64,000 nt of DNA from an uncultured Coriobacteriaceae bacterium (GTDB lineage Bacteria > Actinomycetota > Coriobacteriia > Coriobacteriales > Eggerthellaceae): NCBI GenBank assembly GCA_902768975.1, contig CACXMZ010000009.1:37706-101705 (forward strand), in the 5' to 3' direction. The translations under genes and the position numbers were made by a program. Within the stretch, counting starts at the first letter, position 1. Every line of letters begins with the position of its first letter. The notes beneath the pieces are model-generated. The model worked only from the letters and a program-made list of their open reading frames with translations, searched no databases and had not been told where the DNA came from. Shown here piece by piece: positions 24,705-33,262 of the stretch.

Positions 24705-27524
24705 ATGGCTTTATCGGAATCGGGGCTTATCCGCGAACGTAAACGCGAGTCCCTTATTACCATTTCCTTCACCATTTTTTCGGTCTTTTTGGCCTACGTT
24801 GCTATGAAAAATGGCTGGTCACCAGTCATTATTCCCGTTATCGCTGTTGAAGTTGCGTTTGTGTGGTGGGCATATATTTCGGGCTTCCAGGACCACATGA
24901 CACGCGCCATTGTTATTACCCTTGCTTCCTGTTTCAACATTATGTTCTATGGCGTTTATAGCTTGGACTTCATGGTTATTGTTCCCACCCTGTGCGTGTT
25001 TGCTGTGTTGTTCCATCTGTACCAGCTGCGCCCCATTATCGACATAGTCATTGGCACCCAGTTCGTCCTTTTGCTGTACCACATTTTCATTAAGCAAAGT
25101 ATGGTTATCCCCGAAGGAGGCGTGGAGCTCGACCGCATGCTGCTCCAGTTCCTTTCGCTCATTATTGTCGACATGCTGTGCGTGTACGCCATTCGCCGTT
25201 CGCAGGACATGGAAGAAGAAGTTTCGGACCTCAATGAACAGATCAGCAAGGTCCAGAAGATCAAGGACGACTTCGTAGCTAACACAAGCCACGAACTCCG
25301 CACGCCCATCAACACCGTTTCGGGCATGAGCGAAATCCTACTCGCCGAAGACTTGCCTGAAGCGGCCCACAACCATGCCCTCGACATTCAAATGACGGGC
25401 ATCGAACTGCAAACCATCGTGACCGACATTCTGGACTACGCGGCCCTCGAAGCAGGCACGCATACCTTAAGCCCGCGTGCCTACAACATCACGAGCACCA
25501 TAAACGACGTCATGAACATGACGGTGTTCCAGAACCGCGAAAAGAACCTCAAGCTCATCTTCGACTGCGACCCGCGCATCCCGTGCCTGCTCTATGGCGA
25601 CGAACAGCAGCTGCGCCGCATTATGAACAACCTCATCGGCAATGCCATCAAGTTCACTAACGAAGGTGGCGTGGTGGTAAACGTTAGCTTCCGCCCCGAA
25701 GAATATGGCGTGAACCTGATCGTTTCCATCCGCGACACGGGCATTGGCATGAGCCGCGAAAGCATGGAAAAAATCTTCCAGGACTTCTACCAGGTCGACC
25801 CTGAACGCAACCGCAACGTGGAAGGCATGGGCCTGGGCCTTACCATTTCCAATGCCCTCATCAAGAAGATGGGCGGCTTCCTTACCGTGCGTAGCCAGGA
25901 AGGCAGGGGGAGCGAATTCACCTTCTCTATCCCGCAGGAAGTGCGCGACGAACGCCCGTGTATTGCGGTTACCCACCCCGACCGCGTTCGCGCCATTTGG
26001 TACTACAACGCCGAAGAAGCCGAATCCACCATGCGCGACAGCTATATTTCGCACATTAGTCATATCGCTGAACACCTGGACATTTTCGTCCAGCGCGTTA
26101 CTTCGCTTGCCGAACTCAGGCGCCGCCTGCGCCAGGGCAACTACACCCATCTGTTCATTGGCATAGAAGAATACGAAGAAGACCCAAGCTTCTTCGACAC
26201 TACCGCTACCCAGCTTTCCACAGTCCTTATTTTGGACCGCCAGCATGAAGCGCCCACCAATCGCATGCATGCGCTCTATACGCCCTACAACGCCATGACG
26301 CTTGCCGAACTGTTCAACGGCGGCGACATCCTGGCCAACCCGCGCAAGTACCAGCAAATTCGCCACTTCGAAGCGCCTACTGCCAAGGTGCTCGTAGTCG
26401 ACGACAACATCATGAACCTCAAGGTGGTCGAAGGCCTGCTGCGCAAGTATCGCATCAAGATTACGGCCGCCACCAGCGGCGAAGAAGCCCTGGCGCACAT
26501 CGAGTCACAAGACTACGACTTCGTCTTTATGGACCACATGATGCCTGGCATGGACGGCATCGAATGCTTCCGCAAGATTCGTGCCAAAACCGGCGAGTAT
26601 TTCACGAATGTTCCCATCATTGCCCTTACGGCAAATGCCATTGCGGGTTCGCGCGAAATGTTCCTGGAGGAAGGCTTCAACGAATTCGTGGCCAAGCCCA
26701 TCGACAACGCCATCCTCAACCAGGTGCTTGAAGACTTTATCCCCGACTCGAAGAAGACCTTCGTCGACGGCAGGACGGGTGAAGCAAGCGCCACGCCGCC
26801 TCAACAGACGCCAGGTACGCCAGACGCTCCAAGCGACGACCCCTTCGACGCTATGGAAGGCATCGACATCGACACGGCGCTTACGTATTGTGGCGGCAGC
26901 CTCGAAGACTTCATCGAGCTCGCGCGCGTTTATAGCGAAACTTCGGAAAAGAACCTTGTCGACATCCAGGCTTACTACGAAGCAAACGACTGGAAGAATT
27001 ACGCCATTCTGGTCCATGCCCTGAAGAGCTCTTCGAAGACCATAGGCGCTATAGAACTTTCAGACGTAGCCTATATTGAAGAAATGGCGGCCAAGAACGC
27101 CGAGGAGCCAACCATTCACCGCCACCACGACCAAATGATGAACGAATACCGGCGTGTCCTGAGCGTCCTTAAGGCCAACCCGCGTATTTTTGCGCCAGCG
27201 GAAGTTGCAGAAGAAGCCGCCGTCGTTCCTGCTGCCAGCAGCACTGAAGCCGCGGCTCCCGCTGCCCCAGGGCCGGCAGCCCAGGCACCGGTACGCCTTG
27301 AGTCACTCGACATTACCGAATGGCGCAAGATTGTTATCGACCTGCGCGAATTGCTCGACACCTTTGAGCCTTCGGCCATCGAAGACTATATCGAAAGGAA
27401 TGCTAACCGCTCGTATAAGGGCAAGGCGCTTCTCGAACTGCTTGAACCCGTTGTTAAAAAGGTGAATTCCTTTGACTTTGTTGGTGCCGTAGAAGAACTT
27501 GAATCGATTGGTGGCGCTAAGTGA
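24705..27524 (+). CDS. Hybrid sensor histidine kinase with pseudo-receiver, receiver and Hpt domains
   Basis: Of 939 residues, ~20-165 hold six or so membrane helices with no obvious extracellular sensor. The dimerisation domain has NTSHELRTPINTVSG (His ~195). The ATPase has NNLIGNAIKFTNEG, DTGIGM and GMGLGLTIS. Residues ~410-550 look like a degenerate receiver without the acidic pocket. Residues ~560-680 are a true receiver (VLVVDDNIMNL, FMDHMMPGMDG, AKPI). Residues ~720-820 are an Hpt domain (LVHALKSSSKTIGA, His ~770), then a Pro/Ala linker and a ~75-residue C-terminal helical domain. It is the only protein of the cluster with an Hpt. Its stop overlaps the next start (GTGA). Confidence 0.93.
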   Translation: MALSESGLIRERKRESLITISFTIFSVFLAYVAMKNGWSPVIIPVIAVEVAFVWWAYISGFQDHMTRAIVITLASCFNIMFYGVYSLDFMVIVPTLCVFAVLFHLYQLRPIIDIVIGTQFVLLLYHIFIKQSMVIPEGGVELDRMLLQFLSLIIVDMLCVYAIRRSQDMEEEVSDLNEQISKVQKIKDDFVANTSHELRTPINTVSGMSEILLAEDLPEAAHNHALDIQMTGIELQTIVTDILDYAALEAGTHTLSPRAYNITSTINDVMNMTVFQNREKNLKLIFDCDPRIPCLLYGDEQQLRRIMNNLIGNAIKFTNEGGVVVNVSFRPEEYGVNLIVSIRDTGIGMSRESMEKIFQDFYQVDPERNRNVEGMGLGLTISNALIKKMGGFLTVRSQEGRGSEFTFSIPQEVRDERPCIAVTHPDRVRAIWYYNAEEAESTMRDSYISHISHIAEHLDIFVQRVTSLAELRRRLRQGNYTHLFIGIEEYEEDPSFFDTTATQLSTVLILDRQHEAPTNRMHALYTPYNAMTLAELFNGGDILANPRKYQQIRHFEAPTAKVLVVDDNIMNLKVVEGLLRKYRIKITAATSGEEALAHIESQDYDFVFMDHMMPGMDGIECFRKIRAKTGEYFTNVPIIALTANAIAGSREMFLEEGFNEFVAKPIDNAILNQVLEDFIPDSKKTFVDGRTGEASATPPQQTPGTPDAPSDDPFDAMEGIDIDTALTYCGGSLEDFIELARVYSETSEKNLVDIQAYYEANDWKNYAILVHALKSSSKTIGAIELSDVAYIEEMAAKNAEEPTIHRHHDQMMNEYRRVLSVLKANPRIFAPAEVAEEAAVVPAASSTEAAAPAAPGPAAQAPVRLESLDITEWRKIVIDLRELLDTFEPSAIEDYIERNANRSYKGKALLELLEPVVKKVNSFDFVGAVEELESIGGAK

Positions 27525-30175
27525 TCGACCGCTTCATAAACTTCCTTTTAAGGCCAGGCCATCCGCTTGAACACCAGATGTTCCTGTTTGGCACGATTGC
27601 CGTTATGCTCGGCCTTACTTCGGCGCTCTGCATTTCACTTTTTGCCCTCCATGCACCTTTGCTCACCGTTGTTTCGGCGCTTTCACTTCTTGTTTGTATT
27701 GCGGCCGCCGTGTATTCATTCCGCACGCACAAATACGACATTGGGAATATCACCTACGTTATTTTTGCTATCTACATTACCTTCCCGCTTGGCATTCTGT
27801 TCGGCGGCGGCATTTATAGTGGCGTTCCTATTTGGTTCGTTATTGCCATTGTCTACATTGCCATGGTGTTTGAACGCAGGCGCTTTTTCATTTTTATGGG
27901 CATTGGTCTGGTCCTCTTTGTGGTGACGGCCTATTACTCATACATGAACCCCCAACTGTTCCAGGTTGAGTTCACGCCCTTCTTCCGCTTCCTGCATATT
28001 TCGTTTTCGGTTGTGTTCCTGGCAATTCTGGTTGCCTTGCTTGTTCGTTACCAGCAAATTCTGTTCAAGAACGAAAACAATATTGCGCACAAGCAGAAGG
28101 ATGAAATCCAGGCTTTGTCCGACGCACAAAGCCGCTTCTTTAGTTCCATGAGCCATGAAATTCGTACGCCGCTCAATACCATTATCGGCCTGAACGAAAT
28201 GACGCTGCGCGACCAAACTATTTCCGAAGAAGTGGCCGACAATGCGGTAAACATTCAGAATGCAAGCCGCATGTTGCTTTCGCTTATCAACGACGTTTTG
28301 GACTTGTCCACGATTGAGTCGGGCCGCATGGAACTGGCGGAAGACCAGTATGAAACTTCGCAGATGCTTTCCGACATCGTCAACCTTTTGTGGGGCCGCG
28401 CGAAAGACAAGGGCCTCAGCTTCGAAGTTAATGTGGGCGAAGGCGTCCCCAGCATGCTTTACGGCGACGAAATGCGCCTTAAGCAGGTTATTATCAACGT
28501 GCTTTCCAACGCCATTAAGTACACCGAAGAAGGCAGCGTCAGCCTTTCCGTTGACGGTGAAACGGTGGGCGCAAACGAATTCATGCTGCGCATAGACATC
28601 GACGACACGGGCATAGGCATTCGCAAGGAAGCCCTTCCGTATCTGTTCGACAGCTTCAAGCGCGTAGACACTGAACGTAACCGCAACGTGGAAGGCACGG
28701 GTCTGGGCCTGGCTATTTCGAAGGAAATTGTCGACCTTATGGGTGGCACCATTTTGGTGGACTCAATCTACACCAAGGGCAGCCACTTCCAAATTGAAGT
28801 GAAGCAAAAAATTGCCAACCCCAAGCCTATGGAATACACCCTGGCCACGGGAGTGAGCAACCCAGAAAGCTACGTTAACATTTTTGAAGCCCCCGACGCC
28901 CACGTGCTTATCGTGGACGACAACGACATGAACCGCATCGTTACGCGTAAGCTCCTGCGTTCAACCCGCGTCCAGACGGACATGGCGGCGAGCGGCCAGG
29001 AATGCCTCGAAAAAACGGCCAACACGCACTACGACCTCATCTTCATGGACCACGAAATGCCTGAAATGGACGGCATCGAAACCTTGAAGGCGGTGCGCAG
29101 CCAGTCGGGCGGGCTTTGCCACAACACTCCGGTTATTGCCCTTACCGCCAATGCGGGTTCAGACCGCAATGCCTTCTATGCTGCCCAGGGCTTCCAAGCC
29201 TACTTGGCCAAGCCCATCCATGGCAGTTTGCTGGAAGCGACGCTCCTGCAGTTCTTGCCACCAGACCTCGTTGAACGAAGCCTCATCCAAAACGAAGAAG
29301 AGCGCATTAAGATCAACAGAATGGAAAAGAGACGCGGCATTGTGGTTTCGGTCGACTCCCCGTGCGACCTCCCTGAAGAAATGCTCGAGCAGTACCGCCT
29401 TACGCGCATGCCGCTGTATGTGGTTACCGAACATGGGCGCTTCCGCGACACGGAAGAAATCGACTCCGACAACCTGTTTGCCTATTGCGCAACAGGGGCC
29501 CGTGCCTATTCTGAGGCGGGCGCGGTTGAAGAATACGAAGCATTCTTCGGTGAACTGCTTAACGAAGCAGCAAGTGTTATTCATGTCACTATTTCTTCGA
29601 GCATCGGAAGGTCGTACAAAACTGCCCTCCAGGCAGCCGCGAGCTTCGACAATGTGCATGTGGTTGACTCGCATTCAATTTCCAGCGGCATAGGCCTTAC
29701 CGCCATTAAAGCTTCGAAGCTCGTTGAAGAGGGGAAGAACATAACCGAAATCCTTGAAGCCCTGGACGCATACACCGACAAGGTCATTGCGAATTCCTTG
29801 GTCACTTCGCACGAGTCGCCTATTGTGCAGACCTACATGCCAGCACCCATTCGTGCATTAATCCAGGCATTTTCGCTTGACCCCATCATGAAGGTTGACC
29901 GGCGCGGTGCAGGGCTCGGCGGCTTCAAGGGCGGCTACGTTTCTTCCGCGTCTGACAAATATATTAAAAGCGCCATGCGGCGCGCCAACCGGCGTGGCGA
30001 CAAGAAGCTCCTCTTCGTGGTGTATGCGGGCTGTTCGGTTGAAGAACAGGAAAACATCCGCAAAGCGGTCGAAGAGCTTTCAACGTTTGAAGAACTAATC
30101 ATGCAGAAGGCGTCTGCAACCTTGGCGGCTAATACGTGGTTGCATTCCTTCGGCATTATTTACGCAGACGAATAG
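27521..30175 (+). CDS. Hybrid histidine kinase fused to a C-terminal DegV domain (copy 1)
   Basis: The GTG start at 27521 overlaps the preceding gene by four bases. Residues ~20-190 are six membrane helices. MSHEIRTPLNTIIGLNEM holds the phospho-His (~210). The ATPase shows NVLSNAIKYTEEG, DTGIGI and GTGLGLAIS. The receiver (~460-585) has VLIVDDNDMN and FMDHEMPEMDG (Asp ~508). Residues ~606-884 match the DegV fold: VDSPCDLPEEML, VIHVTISSSIGRSYKTALQA, VHVVDSHSISSGIGL and ASKLVEEGKNITEILEAL. DegV (FakB) proteins bind fatty acids. Normally they are stand-alone, so this protein may couple lipid binding to phosphorelay. The domain calls are seen in sequence; ligand and role are inference. Confidence 0.9.
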   Translation: MIDRFINFLLRPGHPLEHQMFLFGTIAVMLGLTSALCISLFALHAPLLTVVSALSLLVCIAAAVYSFRTHKYDIGNITYVIFAIYITFPLGILFGGGIYSGVPIWFVIAIVYIAMVFERRRFFIFMGIGLVLFVVTAYYSYMNPQLFQVEFTPFFRFLHISFSVVFLAILVALLVRYQQILFKNENNIAHKQKDEIQALSDAQSRFFSSMSHEIRTPLNTIIGLNEMTLRDQTISEEVADNAVNIQNASRMLLSLINDVLDLSTIESGRMELAEDQYETSQMLSDIVNLLWGRAKDKGLSFEVNVGEGVPSMLYGDEMRLKQVIINVLSNAIKYTEEGSVSLSVDGETVGANEFMLRIDIDDTGIGIRKEALPYLFDSFKRVDTERNRNVEGTGLGLAISKEIVDLMGGTILVDSIYTKGSHFQIEVKQKIANPKPMEYTLATGVSNPESYVNIFEAPDAHVLIVDDNDMNRIVTRKLLRSTRVQTDMAASGQECLEKTANTHYDLIFMDHEMPEMDGIETLKAVRSQSGGLCHNTPVIALTANAGSDRNAFYAAQGFQAYLAKPIHGSLLEATLLQFLPPDLVERSLIQNEEERIKINRMEKRRGIVVSVDSPCDLPEEMLEQYRLTRMPLYVVTEHGRFRDTEEIDSDNLFAYCATGARAYSEAGAVEEYEAFFGELLNEAASVIHVTISSSIGRSYKTALQAAASFDNVHVVDSHSISSGIGLTAIKASKLVEEGKNITEILEALDAYTDKVIANSLVTSHESPIVQTYMPAPIRALIQAFSLDPIMKVDRRGAGLGGFKGGYVSSASDKYIKSAMRRANRRGDKKLLFVVYAGCSVEEQENIRKAVEELSTFEELIMQKASATLAANTWLHSFGIIYADE

Positions 30176-30226
30176 CGTAATAGGGTAGAAGCAAGCAGGA
30201 GTGAACTGGCAGCAAAAGGAGTTTGA

Positions 30227-32920
30227 GTGGCGCGTATTTCAGAAGCACTAAAGACTTTCACGAGGGGTGGGCTTAAGTCCGTCCTCTATTCTGACGAGTT
30301 TACTCTGCGCGACCGCCTGTTTGCTCTTGCGGGCGTCGTGGGCAGCTTTGCCGTTTTGGGCGTTGCCGTTATTACCACCCTGGCAGAACAGGGCGAGCTT
30401 CTTTCGATCGCCCTCTTTGCAGCCTACTTCCTTTATGTGGCGTGCATCTTCCTTGCTTTCAAGACGGGTAAAACCAACTTTTTCGGGTCGATAGTCGTTA
30501 TCGTGGTGGCCTTTATTGCCTTCCCCATGGGCTATTTTTTGGGCGGCGGCGCGAATAGCGGTACTTCGACCTGGTTTGTCGTTATCCTCTTGTTCATTGC
30601 TGCGGTGTTCCCCAACAGGCTGTTTTGGGTCTATTCCATCATTGCAACCGTCGAATTTGCCTTCATGTCGTTTTATTCCGCTATTCACCCCGAAATAGTC
30701 ACGCAGCTCAACGACCCCATTTTGGTTAATATCGACACCTTCTTTGCAGCCACGGTCGTGGGTTTGCTCGTGGCGGCGCTGGTGCGCTACCAGACGGGTA
30801 TTTTCGAACGCGAAAACAAGCGCGCGAACGACCAAAAGGAAGAAATCCAGGCGCTTTCCGACGCCCAGAGCCGCTTCTTCAGTTCCATGAGCCATGAAAT
30901 TCGCACGCCGCTCAATACCATTATCGGCCTGAACGAAATGACGCTGCGCGACCAGCAGATCACAGAAGAAATCGCTGAAAACGCCACCAACATCCAGAAC
31001 GCAAGCCGCATGTTGCTTTCGCTCATCAACGACGTTTTGGACCTTTCGAAAATCGAGTCGGGCCGCATGGAACTGGCAGAAGCCCAGTACGAAACATCGC
31101 GCATGCTTTCCGACGTGGTCAACCTGCTGTGGGGGCGTGCTAAGGAAAAAGGCCTGCACTTTGAAGTGAGCGTGGGCGAAGACGTGCCCAGCATGCTCTA
31201 TGGCGACGAAATGCGCCTCAAGCAGGTCATTATCAACATTCTTACCAACGCTATTAAATACACCGAAGAAGGAACCGTAACCCTGGTTGTCGACGGGGAA
31301 AAGCGCGGGCCTAACGAATTCCTCCTGCGGGTTTCCGTGGACGACACGGGCATTGGTATTCGCAAGGAAGCCCTGCCGTATTTGTTCGACAGCTTCAAGC
31401 GTATCGACACGGCTCGCAACCGCAATGTGGAAGGCACGGGCCTGGGCCTGGCCATTTCAAAGCAGCTTATCGACCTCATGGGTGGCACTATTACGGTGGA
31501 CTCCATCTACACCAAGGGCAGCCACTTCCAAATCGAAGTGGCTCAGCGAATTGTCGACGCCAGCCCCATGCAGTATTCATCCCTTACGCAAAGGACTGCT
31601 ATCGGTGCTCACGACGCCGTCTTTGAAGCCCCCGAAGCCCACGTGCTTATCGTGGACGACAACGACATGAACCGCATGGTTGCCCGCAAGCTCTTGCGCG
31701 CAACGCGTGCCCAGACCGACGTTGCTGCCAGTGGGCGCGAATGTCTTGAAAAGACAGCCGTAACGCACTACGACGTCATATTCATGGACCATGAAATGCC
31801 CGAAATGGACGGCATTGAAACCCTGCGCGCCGTGCGCGAACAGGAAGGTGGCCTGTGCCGCGACACGCCCGTTGTGGCGCTCACCGCTAATGCCGGTTCA
31901 GACATGAATGCCTTCTATCTTAAGCATGGTTTCCAGGCCTATTTGGCCAAGCCCATCCATGGCAGCTTACTGGAAGCAACCTTGGTGCAGTTCCTTTCGG
32001 CGGACCTGGTTGAACGGTCGGTCGAAATGGAAGAAGGGGAAGTGTACAACATCGCGGTGCCGGCACGCCGCAAATTTGGTTGCGCCATTACGGTCGACAG
32101 CCCCTGCGGTTTGCCTGAAGCCATGCTGGTTGAAAATAATATCGTGCGCATGCCGTTCTACATTGTTACCGACGAAGGCCGCTTCCGCGACGTTGAAGAA
32201 ATCAATTCGAACAACCTCTTCAACTATTTTGAAACGGGTGGGCGTGCCTACGCGACGCCGGCTTCGGTTGAAGAATACGAAAGCTTCTTCGGCGACATAC
32301 TTTCCCATGCCGAATCGGTCATACACATTAGTGCTTCTTCGAAGGTGAACGAAGCCTACAGCACTGCCTGTAGTGCCGCTGCTAGCTTCGACAGCGTGCA
32401 CGTGGTGGACTCGCGCCTCATGTCGAGCAGCATGGGCTTGGTTGCCCTTCGTGCAGTTGAACTGGCGAAAGAAGAACGCGAAATCGAAGAAATCATGGCC
32501 GAACTGGGGCAATACTCCGAACGCATTGTGGGTTCCTTCCTTATTCCTGCTATCGATTCGCCCATCATTGAAAGCAATATGTCGCTTCCGCTGCGTATTA
32601 TGGTGCGCGCTTTTTCGTGGGAACCGGTCATGCGCTTTAGGCACGGAAGACTTGGTTTGTCGGGCTTCCAGGGCGGCTATATTTCTTCCGCAACTGAAAA
32701 ATACATTAAGAACGCCATGGCTGCGGCCAACAGAAAGGCAGACAAGAAGCTCCTGTTTGTTACCTATGCGGGCTGTACCATCGAAGAGCAACAAGAAATA
32801 ATTGAACTCATCGAAAAGTATTCTTCATTTGAAACGATTATTATGGAACCCGCTTCGGCAACCGTGGCCGCAAGCACCTGGATGCATGCCTTCGGCATTG
32901 CCTACGTAAAAAAGCAGTAA
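30227..32920 (+). CDS. Hybrid histidine kinase fused to a C-terminal DegV domain (copy 2)
   Basis: This tandem paralogue of the previous gene (897 residues, GTG start behind AAAAGGA) has the same order: six membrane helices (~25-200), kinase (His ~222 in MSHEIRTPLNT), ATPase (NILTNAIKYTEEG, GTGLGLAIS), receiver (Asp ~520) and DegV domain (~618-897). The DegV part has VDSPCGLPEAML, VIHISASSKVNEAYSTACSA, VHVVDSRLMSSSMGL and a C-terminal KLLFVTYAGCTIEEQQE. The kinase core is nearly identical to copy 1 while membrane and DegV parts differ more. That suggests the same output with different inputs. No Hpt is present. Confidence 0.9.
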   Translation: MARISEALKTFTRGGLKSVLYSDEFTLRDRLFALAGVVGSFAVLGVAVITTLAEQGELLSIALFAAYFLYVACIFLAFKTGKTNFFGSIVVIVVAFIAFPMGYFLGGGANSGTSTWFVVILLFIAAVFPNRLFWVYSIIATVEFAFMSFYSAIHPEIVTQLNDPILVNIDTFFAATVVGLLVAALVRYQTGIFERENKRANDQKEEIQALSDAQSRFFSSMSHEIRTPLNTIIGLNEMTLRDQQITEEIAENATNIQNASRMLLSLINDVLDLSKIESGRMELAEAQYETSRMLSDVVNLLWGRAKEKGLHFEVSVGEDVPSMLYGDEMRLKQVIINILTNAIKYTEEGTVTLVVDGEKRGPNEFLLRVSVDDTGIGIRKEALPYLFDSFKRIDTARNRNVEGTGLGLAISKQLIDLMGGTITVDSIYTKGSHFQIEVAQRIVDASPMQYSSLTQRTAIGAHDAVFEAPEAHVLIVDDNDMNRMVARKLLRATRAQTDVAASGRECLEKTAVTHYDVIFMDHEMPEMDGIETLRAVREQEGGLCRDTPVVALTANAGSDMNAFYLKHGFQAYLAKPIHGSLLEATLVQFLSADLVERSVEMEEGEVYNIAVPARRKFGCAITVDSPCGLPEAMLVENNIVRMPFYIVTDEGRFRDVEEINSNNLFNYFETGGRAYATPASVEEYESFFGDILSHAESVIHISASSKVNEAYSTACSAAASFDSVHVVDSRLMSSSMGLVALRAVELAKEEREIEEIMAELGQYSERIVGSFLIPAIDSPIIESNMSLPLRIMVRAFSWEPVMRFRHGRLGLSGFQGGYISSATEKYIKNAMAAANRKADKKLLFVTYAGCTIEEQQEIIELIEKYSSFETIIMEPASATVAASTWMHAFGIAYVKKQ

Positions 32921-33003
32921 GCTACAAGCAGTAGGTGTTTAAGCATCCGGTCACGGCTTTCATGCACCCCGAAAAAAAGCAGTAACTTAAAAGCAGCAAT
33001 CGC

Positions 33004-33164
33004 TTGACATGGCACTTCGCTGTGCTAAAGTATCCTGCATGTTAGGTGCCAGCGCACATATTTCTTTAGTCCCGCAAAAGGCGGCTTTTGCTGTGCGTTC
33101 GCACCATGCTTTCCTTGCTTCCTATTATTATCGATACTTCTAGCACACGGTTTCGCGTGCTAGA
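33004..33164 (+). ncRNA. Structured 5' leader or small RNA upstream of the symporter gene
   Basis: A promoter TTGACA (33004-33009), 16 bases and TAAAGT (33026-33031) predicts transcription from about 33038. Directly there a long hairpin folds: GCAT (33037) with ATGC (33106), GGTGC with GCACC, AGCGCACA (33051) with TGTGCGTT (33092). Inside is a perfect GCAAAAG-GCGG-CTTTTGC hairpin (33074-33091). A second perfect hairpin TCTAGCAC/GTGCTAGA follows (33139-33164). The remaining 100 bases to the symporter start show nothing clear. It matches no riboswitch class I recognise. Confidence 0.5.
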
Positions 33165-33262
33165 TTTGCGTATGCGCCCTGTGCGTGCGTATGTCTTTGT
33201 GCCGTAGTCGTGTGCACCATCCGAAATGCCCTGTAGTTTAAATGTGTTGAAAGAAGAAAACG

